From: Gonatopus flavifemur
Lineage: Eukaryota; Arthropoda; Insecta; Hymenoptera; Dryinidae
Direction of reading: 5' to 3'
Length of the DNA stretch: 64,000 bases
NCBI GenBank assembly: GCA_018340375.1
Contig: JAFFJZ010000006.1
Coordinates: 24,372,001 to 24,436,000 of the forward strand
The notes under the pieces are model-generated. The model was not told where the DNA came from. It saw nothing but the letters and a program-made list of their open reading frames with translations, and did not search any database. Position numbers and translations under genes: made by a program. How positions within the stretch are numbered: position 1 is the stretch's first letter; every line of letters starts with the position of its first letter. Of this stretch, positions 1 through 10,210 are shown one piece after another.

Positions 1-915
1 TTTTCTTTCTTCTCAACGTTTCATAGTTTCATCAGTTCTGAGAATATCCTCGTTCGAAATAACTAACCTTTGAACGAAAAATTGATCAGGAGACCGTAGG
101 CCACATTAAATATTTCCACGACGAATTGATGCGTCAAATGAGACAACTCTACTCATTTTAATTGAACTTTTAATTGGACAGGGAAGTTTCTTCGTCTCTT
201 CGAATTTGAGTTCTCGAATATCTTGATCCAATCGTTAATCATAAATATTCTCAAACCTCCCAGTGGCAGTCGGTCGTGTAATCAGAAGTTGAAAAATAAA
301 GAGAGGAGAGTTTTTGTGTCGTGAAAGCAAAATCGTCTTTCTTTTTTCTCAACGATTATTCGTTGCGGATGAATTTCTACAACCCATTGTATGTCTTTTC
401 ACTTTACGAGAATATAGCGATTAAATTGGCGAGTGGATACCCCTCAACGTTAACCGGCCCATTTTCCTATCAGACAAACAGCTAGGTAGATGGTTAGACT
501 ACCGGGAGAAAACATGTCCTTGGCACAATAGCCCATTTCAGGAGGTAATGGACGATCATACCAGTGCACATTGTACGGTCAAATACTTATACAGGTGAAC
601 GATATACACGTATATGCTATGAGTTCCCATGTACATGAGTTACCATACACACGCGTATGATATAGCATTATAGCAGAAGTTAGGCCAAATGTACATGTGG
701 TTGATATGGATTAAGAGAGACCCAAGACAATGATACAACGAGGTACAAATGAAATGCGAATCGGGTCAAGGAGTTAATTAATCTACGTATGAAATGGTCA
801 TGTGTTTATTCTAAGGAAAAAGAAAAACAATACACAAAAAACATCTTCGGTGCAATATATATATTTTTTTTTTATATATAACCCAATCAGAAAAATCCGA
901 AATATGCCAATGTTG

Positions 916-1194
916 ACAACAGGTGCGGTACAGTGCCAGTATTGGGTCTCCAACACTTGGCCAACACGTACGAGATCAGTACTGGATACATAAAAATACA
1001 ACACTATGCCTGTACTGATAAACCAGTACTGAGAACTTAATACCGGTCAGGTACTAATCCAGTACTGGCCCTGCACTGATTGCGAATAATGGTATTAGTA
1101 CTCAATCCCCAGTACTAAAAAACGTTATCATTCCAGACAAATGCCAGTACCCTACCAGTCTTGGCCAGTACTGGTGCAGTACTGCGCCTGTTGT
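916..1194. mobile_element. MITE-like element with ~30-bp TIRs, interior of CAGTACTGG words
   Basis: The left end ACAACAGGTGCGGTACAG and the reverse complement of the right end ACAACAGGCGCAGTACTG match over about 30 bp. The interior repeatedly contains the near-palindrome CCAGTACTGG and variants such as CAGTATTGG, GTACTAATCCAGTACTGG and CCAGTACTAA. It has no coding capacity. I could not see a clear target-site duplication. Confidence 0.6.
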
Positions 1195-1321
1195 AAATTT
1201 CTGGTTGGGAAGAGATCTATTATAAATTTGTTTGCCCGAAGCACTGGATTTTTGTGGATTTTGCATTGCTACTTTGGGAATGAACGTTAGAAAGAAAAGA
1301 TAATTCAATTCAAAAACACTG

Positions 1322-1500
1322 CACGGAGAAAAATTTGTTTTGGGACACATGGACATTGATGAACATTTCTCCTTTAATTCGTAGTATTTTTTTTAAACTT
1401 ATAGTAATATGTGTCAGATGCAAAGTTATTTTCACCAGAATGAGGTATGGATTACCATAATTAAACCCTGCTACACATTTCCCATACGTTTTTCTCCGTG
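1322..1500. mobile_element. Short element of the CACGGAGAAAAA terminal family
   Basis: It starts CACGGAGAAAAA and ends with the exact reverse complement TTTTTCTCCGTG, 179 bp apart. The same termini bound the larger foldback at 38423-38911, and one of them ends the copy at 7158-7480. The interior here differs from those copies, so this may be a deleted or separate subfamily. Confidence 0.5.
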
Positions 1501-1596
1501 TGTAAAACAATTTTCTTTTCAGAAAATTCAGAAGAAAGTAGCTGGGGAAAAATTACAATCCCATTTTCTGAATTTTCAGAAGGAATTGTTTTTACA
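1501..1596. repeat. Short foldback with TGTAAAAA ends
   Basis: The left arm from TGTAAAACAATTTTC pairs with the right arm ending GGAATTGTTTTTACA, with inner arms AGAAAATTCAGAA and TTCTGAATTTTCAGA. It directly abuts the CACGGAG element. A sequence like its right arm recurs near 8658-8682 (TTGAATTTTCAGGAGGAA). Confidence 0.45.
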
Positions 1597-3271
1597 AAAA
1601 ACCTAGTTGCAACCTAGAGAATAAACCCATCTGTAGATTCGATTGCATAGGAAGTTTGGTATGCAGACTCTGTATCATCAGAGGTGTGGAAATTTGTACC
1701 GAATTCGTTGAAAAACATCAGCATATCCAGCAAAATTTCGAATGAATCGTCTTGCGTCAATACTCCCCAGTTGATTCAATGTAACAATGACATCGCACGT
1801 CAAACATATTCGAAGATGTTCAAATTACAAACAGAACCCGAAGCTCGTAACACAACAATCGCGTTGAAGATAAACTAAGTAATTAGAGGAATAGAATTCA
1901 AATTTCATGACAGAGGACAAGACATTCCTTGTTAGTTGATCCAACAAAAACGCATAGAGGATGCGTTATATATCTACATGTAGGAGGAATGTATAGAGAC
2001 CATAGGCAGACGTATGCAAATCTTGGGTAAGCATTAGCAGTAACACACAGAGTGTCTAACCGGTCTTAAGCGGGATGGAGAGATAGAGAGAGTACACACA
2101 ATGTGGCTAAAGCGAGCTTCCTATATATCTGTTTAGCACTCTCCTTACCCTGCCTCGGGAAGAGATATCACTCTGTGTGATATCCGAGGAAATGCGTAGG
2201 TGTATACAGTCGGTTCCCCAAGTGCGTATGTTGTGTGTACGTGGTGTCTATAACCGACGCCTATTGCGTGGCATGGTTTAACCGAGCCAACCACCTCGTT
2301 GTCGGTGGACGATGTGAAGGGATACGTTTCACCACCTTCGCTCTATATGTGCACGATATAAGGTTACATGTATACATAGATGTGGTATCCACAAGATAGG
2401 ACAGAATAGGATACGACGAATCATGTTGGCTAAATGCAAGCACACGAATAATAGGGTCAATCTCAGGATGTCCGTTCTTTGCGCGCGCGCGCGTAATTAC
2501 CCATTCAGGGTACACTACAAAGCTTCGAAGGGAAACTGAAACTGAGGGAAAGTCAAAGGGCATAAAGAATCACTCCGACACGTGCTTAATTTTCCCTCTC
2601 TCTCTCTCTCTAGCTCTCTTTGGCATTGATTATTGTTCTTCGCTGAGAAGAAACAAAGATGTATATCACGACGATTATTGATGTTATATGCGGACTGAGA
2701 GTTTATTTCAAATTCATCATACCGAAATAAGATTTGAAGTCTTTCTTTCTTCGGTTTAAGTGAATCTGAGGAAAATGTGGAGCGGGGAAAGAGAGAAGAA
2801 CGAGAAGGGAGATAAAGAACAGAATAAGACAGGGTGGAGGAGTACGGATAGTACGAAGGGAGCAAACATTAATGCTATCCCACAGACCGCAGATGTTGCA
2901 CCAATTACAAACCTCATCCTCTTCGTCTAGAACTTCTCCCTTCTTGTTTAACCCCCCCTACACCCACACACATAACGCGTACACCTTATACCACACTCTC
3001 TCTCTCTCTCCCTCTCTCTAAGCCTACAAGGAAGAAGCGAGAAAATCTTGATAGTAGTAGGGAAAATGTATCCGCAGTTATCTTTTAAAGCCCAGAGCGT
3101 AACACAAGAACAACCAACCATACGTAAACAGGAATTCAATATTAAGAGAAGACTGGGTCAAGAAACATAGTCTCATCCCTAAATAACCGTATACCAATCC
3201 CACGAAAGAACCTAGAAATATTCAAAAATAATCAATCTCTCAAATTTTGTGTTTAATTTGGATTTTTTCAG

Positions 3272-3550
3272 GAGACAAATTCCAATCGAATTTGAACGAG
3301 ATTGAAAAATCGAAACAGAAATCGAATGATCTCGACAGGAAAAGAAACTACGCGTGGCCATCGGAAATCAGTGAGTAGAAAATAAACGAACAACACACAT
3401 AAAGTATTCTATTTTCATTTCCGTGATCGATCCAGTGACGTTTCTCCCAATGACCTTGTGTGAAATGATTTTTCAGGCCTGGCCGCGAGCATAACCTCGA
3501 CGGGAAGTTTATTCGTTATGTGTTTAATCGTCGCGACGATCATTCGATAA
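3272..3550 (+). CDS. Last two exons of a cell-surface-type protein with a hydrophobic C-terminal tail (partial)
   Basis: Two exons, 3272-3370 and 3477-3550, are called from splice signals: a TTTTTTCAG acceptor, a TCA|GTGAGT donor and an ATTTTTCAG acceptor. Only one frame stays open in the first exon (leading GA, then GAC AAA TTC). It encodes a charged stretch of about 32 residues including NEIEKSKQKSNDLDRKR and then WPSEI. Joining through a split AGC codon gives a second piece, about SLAASITSTGSLFVM, that continues hydrophobically (MCLIVATII) to Arg and TAA at 3548-3550. A small-residue stretch followed by a terminal hydrophobic segment with no cytoplasmic tail is typical of a GPI-attachment signal, as in many insect IgSF surface proteins, though no Ig domain is in the window. 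The upstream exons lie outside it. Family identity is unknown. Confidence 0.55.
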
Positions 3551-6500
3551 GCAACGAAAGTCTATGGTCATCTTCGAATCAATCTTGTGTAATTATTATG
3601 AACTGTAAACAAAAACAGAGGGAGAATGATATACGGTTTGAGAAATGGTTGAACAAAAAGTACGGGGAAAAAACACTAAAGATATGTATAACACGTATAT
3701 ACGCACGAAGATAAAAAGACTGACCGCATAATTAGTGCCATATTTAAGGACCTACGAAATAAGTGTTTACGAGTGCCAAGTTGTGTTGCGGAATAGGGGA
3801 AAGGATGAAAAAGAGATATAGGAAGATAAAACGTAAGGTTTAATGCTGTAAGTTGTAACGTATACAGGAAAAAACACTACGAAACGATAATTAATTCGAG
3901 GGAGAAAAAATAACATGGATTGGAAGGTATGGTCGTTTGCGTATCCGTGGGACGATTCTGTGGCTTTCAGCATTGAAAAGTAACATCAAATACGCGGAGT
4001 GTACAAATATGTTGGAACGTACGCGGAAATGTTGAAAGGAAAAACTTCGTCAATGGTGGGTTTTGTTTCTATACGTATCGGAATAAATGATTGTGTTCTC
4101 CGGGATAATTTTGCTGACTTCTTGTGAGATTCTTTCGATTAATGAAATGTTTTTGTTTTGAAAGTTTGATAAACATTTTCATCGAACTTCAATTTCTATG
4201 CTAAAATGGAATCAACTATTCAAGACGGTACCGGTTTAATAAACAACAATTGTCACCGAAATTCTCATTGAGTGGCATATGTATACATAAGTACGTATGT
4301 CTTCCTGAACAGATGTTTGTCCTCAGAATGATATACGTACCATGACATTAACGTTAAACGAAGGGTTCGTTCTTCTTGTTTGTTCAGCGCGGGAAATTCT
4401 CACAGCTTTGAATCCCAAGTCGATGAAATTTTCTCTTTCTGAAAATGAGGAAACATCCTCGTTTCGTCGTCAATCCTTCACTTTCACTCTTATGATTCGG
4501 TGAAAATAAAAACATTATCGTCACATGTATTACACGATGATGGTTGTGAATTGTAAAAAGTGAATAGAAACATCAATCAACACCATCCAAGTGATGCTTC
4601 CATTCAAGTGAATTTCGATTCCAAATCATGCCTTTTCTATATTTAATTTTTTCTTTCATTGAAGGAAAATTCTTTTCTCTACCACCATCTTCTCTCCCTT
4701 TCAGCCATCGTTTTTCCTATAATATGTACATGTATTTGTATATATATATATATGTATATATAATCGTCGATCCCATCTGGATACTTGAGATTAAAACGTC
4801 AGATTCGGATGCTATAGAAGATGATGCTGTTCCTGCTATCGCATGAAGAGAAGCTTACAAAAACGGGAGACGAAAGTCTTGAGGATGAAGAGCCAAAAGG
4901 TAGGGCAAAGAGAAGAAAAAGGATCTAAGGTCGAGGATACTTTATTCACGTGATGAAAGAATATTAAGGAGTTGATATTTGCAAGCGTCTTCGAAATCGA
5001 CGTTTCTAATAATAAAAAGGGAACGAAAAAAAGTTGGCGTAAAAAGAATTCCATGGATTTCTTCTTCTTCTTCTTTCATCGTTTAGATACCGTTCTTTTT
5101 CGCTAATGCAAGACTCGATCCTCGATTCGTTTTACATTTCTTTTGTTTCGCGCGTCACTTGTTCGAGCCTCCACGAGATCAATTTAAATATGTATACAGG
5201 TCGTTTCGTAATTCACGCCTCAAACGTACACAGTAATATTATTCACGATCGGAGAAGAGAGCAAATAAAAAAAACCCCCAAGATCTGTTTCCTACATTTT
5301 TCACGAGGATCGATAGTTTTTGCACGTTGGGAAAAAAAAAATTTAGAGTCGATCAATGAGGCGCGACGAGTGGATGGAACGGAACGACAGTTTTCTCCTT
5401 GTTTCAAATAACGATTACCATTTGTCGAGCAGATTTTCCTCTTTCGTGGAAACATTATGAAATGCAAATATCCTTTTTTCCTCTCCTCGATGAAATTTAA
5501 TTCGTTCTGGATTCTTTTTTTCCTCTTGTTTCTTTCTTTTATTTTCCACTCTATTACAACGATCCTACGGTGTACCGAATTAATGAGAATTATCCTCTCT
5601 CTTTGCTTATATTTCTTCACATGGCGATTGAAATTTCGTTCCCATTTTCCTCTCGAAAACAACGCGACGATTCTTCTTCGCGGCGTGTGCGTGCGTTCGA
5701 TATACGTAATTCCAAGGGAGAGCAAGATGAGTGATAACTGTGTCTATGAATTCTTAATCGGCTTTTCAATATAAAAATTATATACAATTTCGATAATGGT
5801 ATACAAAAACATGACACGTAGGGAATTATCTCGTTGAACGAGAAAATACAATGAATTAGATACAAAATATTTGTCCCTAAAAAACAAAACGCATCATTCA
5901 AATCAGAAGTGAATGGAAAAAGAAGGTATGGGAATGATACTTGAAGTTACATAAAGACGAGCATACACTTGGAAGATCTTAGCGCGTTGGTTCAAACGTA
6001 CTTTGAACTACTTTGGAGTATTCATTATTCAGCGTACATCTTGTTTAAAGCAACAGGTTCCGGACTTTACAGGAAAGGGTTTAATACTCAACGATGGATT
6101 AAAGGCAAGAACGACGAAGACGAAGACGACGACGACGACAACGAAGAGGACGACTTAAGGATTACGTGGACGCTTCTCAGAGATTTTTCTTCTGAATAGT
6201 TAATTCTTTGTGAGAGAAAAAAAGGAAAATAAAGTCTTATGGTTTGAGTGGAAAACATTCGATACCGAATACCATGAATCACCGTGGAAAAGCCATCCTA
6301 TCGAGTTCATTTTCTACACCCCTTGTTTCTCCGTCGGGTTACATATTGTTTTTATTGATCCACCATTGAGAATTGAACATCTCTTCAACGATTAACGCTC
6401 GCGTTCCTTCGAAAGAAATTTGAAATTGTGATAGTATAATCTTTTATGAAATAAAAAATTCTAACCCGAAAGAACAGTGGTTTTTACTCTTCGGAAAAAT

Positions 6501-7157
6501 TTCAAACTTCATATTCTGTTTTTGTTCCTCTGCGTATTTCCGGAAATCCAAATTCGTACGTTTAATTAAATTGAAATATATTTTAAAGTAAAAATACGAA
6601 ATGTGAAATTTGAAATGAGTATATTAAATTTATATATATAATATATATATATATACATATATGTATATGTTGTTCGAAACTATAGAAATTTTATTCGGTA
6701 CGTTCCTTGATTGTTGATATTTGTAATCCATTCAATTTTAATACGTTCGAATCGTTGTATTCTCGAATTTTAGCATATTTAAATTCTTCTAACGTAAAAA
6801 TTTCTTCATTGAGAAGGATTTTGTTCAACCAAAATGATCGAAAAATGTTAATCAAAGTTGGAACATACAAATTTGTATTATTTTCTTTTAGTTGCAAATG
6901 ATATATCTTGATCCATGAAAGTTCCATACAATGAGGAGAGGAGAGAGTATTGCGATCTCGATCTCTTCTATCAAAAAGATTCGATTGAACTGAGAAAAAT
7001 ACGCGTGAGAAACGTGTGCCACTAATCCTCCTGGATAGAAATTATCATCGGGTTTGATACGTGTTTCATGAGGATTCTGATCGATTTCTAGTCTGGAACG
7101 CGAACATACTTTTCTGAACAATTCACAGCAATTTGACTTATTAAATGTGCAATTAAT
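3551..7157. other. 3' UTR of the preceding gene, then intergenic DNA
   Basis: After the stop at 3550, possible poly(A) signals AATAAA occur near 4081 and AATAAAA near 4505, so the 3' UTR may end at one of them. Further on are a GAC/GAA trinucleotide run (about 6110-6155) and a TA-rich run (about 6632-6668). I see no defensible exon. Confidence 0.4.
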
Positions 7158-7480
7158 TGGAAATACAGATCGAAAATTTTATAGTAATCTTCAATAAAAA
7201 TTTGAGAATATTTCTTAAAATCTGAGAGTTTTTCTTAAATGCATAATAAAGATAAAACGGTCCCCATTTTTTTCTGTAGAATTGTATTCGAAAAACAATG
7301 AAAAATTATCAATACTCAATAAAAAATAGAAAAACATATGAATGTTGATGTCTTTTTAATACAATTCCACAAAAATGTCACCCGTTTTATCTTTATTATG
7401 CAATACTCTCAGATCTTAAGAAATATTCCCCAATTTTTATCAGATATTACTATATTTTCGACCTGGATTTTTCTCCGTGT
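7158..7480. mobile_element. Foldback element of the CACGGAG family, left end degraded
   Basis: It aligns by eye with the 38423-38911 copy over long stretches. Shared blocks include GTAATCTT, GAGAATATTTCTTAAAATCT, AAACAATGAAAAATTATCAA and the right terminus TTTTTCTCCGTG. The arms (TTTGAGAATATTTCTTAA against TTAAGAAATATTCCCCAA) are complementary, so the whole unit folds back. The left terminus has lost its CACGGAG. Confidence 0.65.
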
Positions 7481-7544
7481 ATAAAACGCGTATTCCGCAC
7501 TTTTTTTCTCAGATTACGATTTTTCTATCCATGTAAAAACTTAC

Positions 7545-7666
7545 CAATGGCGGTGAGGCTAGGCCAGGCCCGATTGACGACCCATTGGTGGAGACTTGGA
7601 AGAAAGTTTGACACCTGGAGCAACGGTGCTGAAAGATTATATATCAACGCTGGCGCGAGCTTGGTT
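7545..7666 (-). other. Possible orphan exon on the minus strand
   Basis: On the minus strand a polypyrimidine tract and CAG (GATTCTTCTTGCAG) are followed by 122 nt and then the donor ATTG|GTAAGT. Only one frame is open throughout, reading for example LLQVSNFLPSLHQW. No partner exon or known family was recognised. It could be a coding exon, an lncRNA exon or chance. Confidence 0.25.
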
Positions 7667-8735
7667 CTGCAAGAAGAATCAGACAAACAGAAACAGTTAT
7701 TGCGATTAGTGCCACTCTCGTTGCTCGGGTGAATATATATGTATATGTGAAATAAAAAAAAAAACAAACTGTTGGCGAAATTCTAATATTGGCTTCAGGA
7801 TTAGAAAACTAAGTGATATCACGATTATAAATAATAAAAAAAAGTATATATCATCGAGTGATCTTGTAAATACATAATTATGTAATCTTAGAAGATAGGC
7901 TATATGACATACTTTCGATAAGCATTGCATAGGCACAACCAATGTTTTATTTCAAATAAGAGTAGCGACAAAAGGGATGTATATCGTCGATCCTCGTATT
8001 CGAAATTCAATTTTTGTAAGGAAATTTATGAAAATTGGATTTCATAGATGCGAATGTATCAAACTTGTAATTACTTGGGATTCTTTTGGAAGGTATGGAA
8101 GAAGTGTATAAATGAATACTTATTTATGATTTTCTCGATGTATTCTAAGGGATGAAACGGTTGAAGTTATAGTGCGGGAAGAGATGAGATGGAATGAGAA
8201 GATTTCGATACTCATGGTACTCATTTGTTCTATGTTTTGTAATTATACCATCAAAGTTTGGAATGAAAAACAATCCTGAATACCGAGGTTTCCATCTGTT
8301 CCCGAATTCAATCGAAAAAACAAGGAAGTTTTGAGCTTTACGCAGAGGAGAGAGAATGAGGAATGGTCATAAAATATCGCGATTTGTTCATAATTTATGC
8401 AACATCGTGGATTTGTTATTTCATCATTTGATAATTGGGAATATTAGCGCAATGATCTCATCAAACATTTGGAAATTTATAAAAACCGCGTGAACAATCT
8501 CTAATACAAATTTAGTGAATTGTCATTGATAAATTAGTGTCCGGATACAGATTTCGAGAATGATTCAGAAAATATGACTAAATTTGACTAAATCCAAGAA
8601 ACTTCTGCTGAATTTCAAAATAAACTATAAAAAATTATTCCAGTTCCATTTTTTGAATTTTCAGGAGGAATTTTTTTGTACAGTTAAATCACTATGTTTA
8701 GTGCTCCTTTCAAGATTCGAAAATCTTCCCTTGTC

Positions 8736-8904
8736 AAATAAATTTTGAGCTTCCGGAGTGGAGCCGCGTCTTATATCGGTTGGTTGCCGACGTTTTGCCA
8801 TCATTGCAACTGGCTTCTTTAGGGCGGTATAAAGATACAACACGCGGCTCCACTCCGGAAGCTCAAAATTTATTCAATTTTGCAAGCCGCGGAAGCAACT
8901 AATT
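8736..8904 (-). mobile_element. Small retroposon-like element with hairpin 3' half, copy 1
   Basis: It is flanked by the perfect 13-bp direct repeat ATCTTCCCTTGTC at 8723-8735 and 8905-8917. Read on the minus strand it matches copy 2 (10012-10199) almost throughout, starting around CTTCCGCGGCTTGC and ending GCTCAAAATTTATT. The 3' part forms a stem of about 33 bp (ATAAATTTTGAGCTTCCGG against CCGGAAGCTCAAAATTTAT) that extends through CGCGTGTTGTATC-type pairing. No ORF is present. It is 5'-shorter than copy 2. Confidence 0.75.
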
Positions 8905-10011
8905 ATCTTCCCTTGTCTTTCTTGTTTATGATATTTTGCAGAATAGTCGATAAATGATATTTATAATTACAGAATAGGCTACAAGTGCTGCGCACGGGTG
9001 ATTGAATCTTCCATTACGCGTATTAACAGAATATCGTACGAAATTCATAGAAATGAATTATGTCGAGATGAATAATGAATGTTCAGCTGAGGAGAAAGGC
9101 ATTTTCTGATATTCGTTTGTTCGATCGATCAATGAATTTGAATGATTCAATGGAATAGTGTCAAATATGTTGCATAATTTATGAACGATTCACGATGTTG
9201 TCTTACGACTGTGAATGACTGACAGTGATTTTATATGAATAAAGTACATGACTATCAGTGGTAATATGTGAGAAAACGAATTAATTAGTAGGAGAAGTAT
9301 ATTGTATGTACACGTAAGTACTAACACACACCCACACACACACACACGCACGCAAATATATATATATATACATGAAAAATTATATAAATAACAAGAATCA
9401 AGGGAGAAAATTTATTAGATCACTGGATATCGTTTATGAACATATTGTATGTTGAACGATATATCGTAAAATGATGATATTATATGCTTCGCGCTGTTAA
9501 GTTGAATGTTGTTATTTTCAAGAAAAACCAGATGAAAGTGTGAAGAAAAATTCAAAATGAATTTAAACTACATATGCGATGTATTGTAACAAAATAAAAA
9601 TTATAACAAAATAATTGTCTAATCGAATAACGAATAACATTGTATCATTATTCCAATTTTTGCAGCAGGATTCATCAAGCATGGTGTAAGTATTCGAATT
9701 TTATACTGTTTCTCTAATATATATATATATCGATATGTTTGGGGTTTAGAATCCAATCTAACAGGCGTAAAGAGAAAAACGAGACCTAATTGTCTATAGA
9801 ATTTCATACCGAACCAACTGAGTCCCATTCTAGATCCACTAGAGTCTCACAACGGAATATATTGATCCCTGTTGCTATAATTTTTGCATGGTACCCAAGC
9901 AGGACACGGATTGACAAGTTATCCAGACAATCAATGATAAATTCTATCATTCTCTGTTTACTTTTCGTAATTGCTGAGCCCAAGTTATCATCCAGCAGGG
10001 AACCATTGATG

Positions 10012-10199
10012 CTCCAACGAAGATTCGCTGTGCGATCTTCCGCGGCTTGCGAAATTAAATAAATTTTGAGCTTCCGGAGTGGAGCCGCGTGTTGTATCTT
10101 CATACCCGTGCCCTAAAAAAGCCAGTTGCAATGATTGCGGAACGTCGGCAACCAACCGATACAAGACGCGGCTCCAATCCGGAAGCTCAAAATTTATTC
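10012..10199 (+). mobile_element. Small retroposon-like element with hairpin 3' half, copy 2
   Basis: It is flanked by the 11-bp direct repeat AACCATTGATG at 10001-10011 and 10200-10210. Apart from an extra 5' segment (CTCCAACGAAGATTCGC...) it matches copy 1 read in reverse, with shared inner words such as GTCGGCAACCAACCGAT and GCCAGTTGCAATGAT. Different duplications of different length on two copies in opposite orientations point to target-primed insertion, not to a segmental duplication. Confidence 0.75.
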
Positions 10200-10210
10200 A
10201 ACCATTGATG

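Larger units (their letters stand above)
1..3271. other. Non-coding DNA, probably an intron of the gene whose last exons lie at 3272-3550
   Basis: No exon with convincing coding sequence is visible. The stretch holds an inverted-repeat element (916-1194), a CACGGAG foldback element (1322-1500), a small foldback (1501-1596), a CG dinucleotide run near 2481-2492, and two CT microsatellites (about 2594-2613 and 2995-3018). Because the exon at 3272 starts in mid-codon, its upstream partner must lie before it. I see none here, so the intron probably begins outside the window. Confidence 0.4.

Noticed and set aside
900..1200. CAGTACTGG repeats considered as a CRISPR array or regulatory operator cluster
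   Set aside because: The repeats are irregular in spacing and sequence, the genome is animal, and the outer inverted repeats fit a MITE better.
5243..5725. 160-codon ORF on the minus strand
   Set aside because: The opposite strand is also open over much of it, the composition is Arg/Lys/Phe-rich as expected from AT-rich low-complexity DNA, and there are no motifs or matching splice context.
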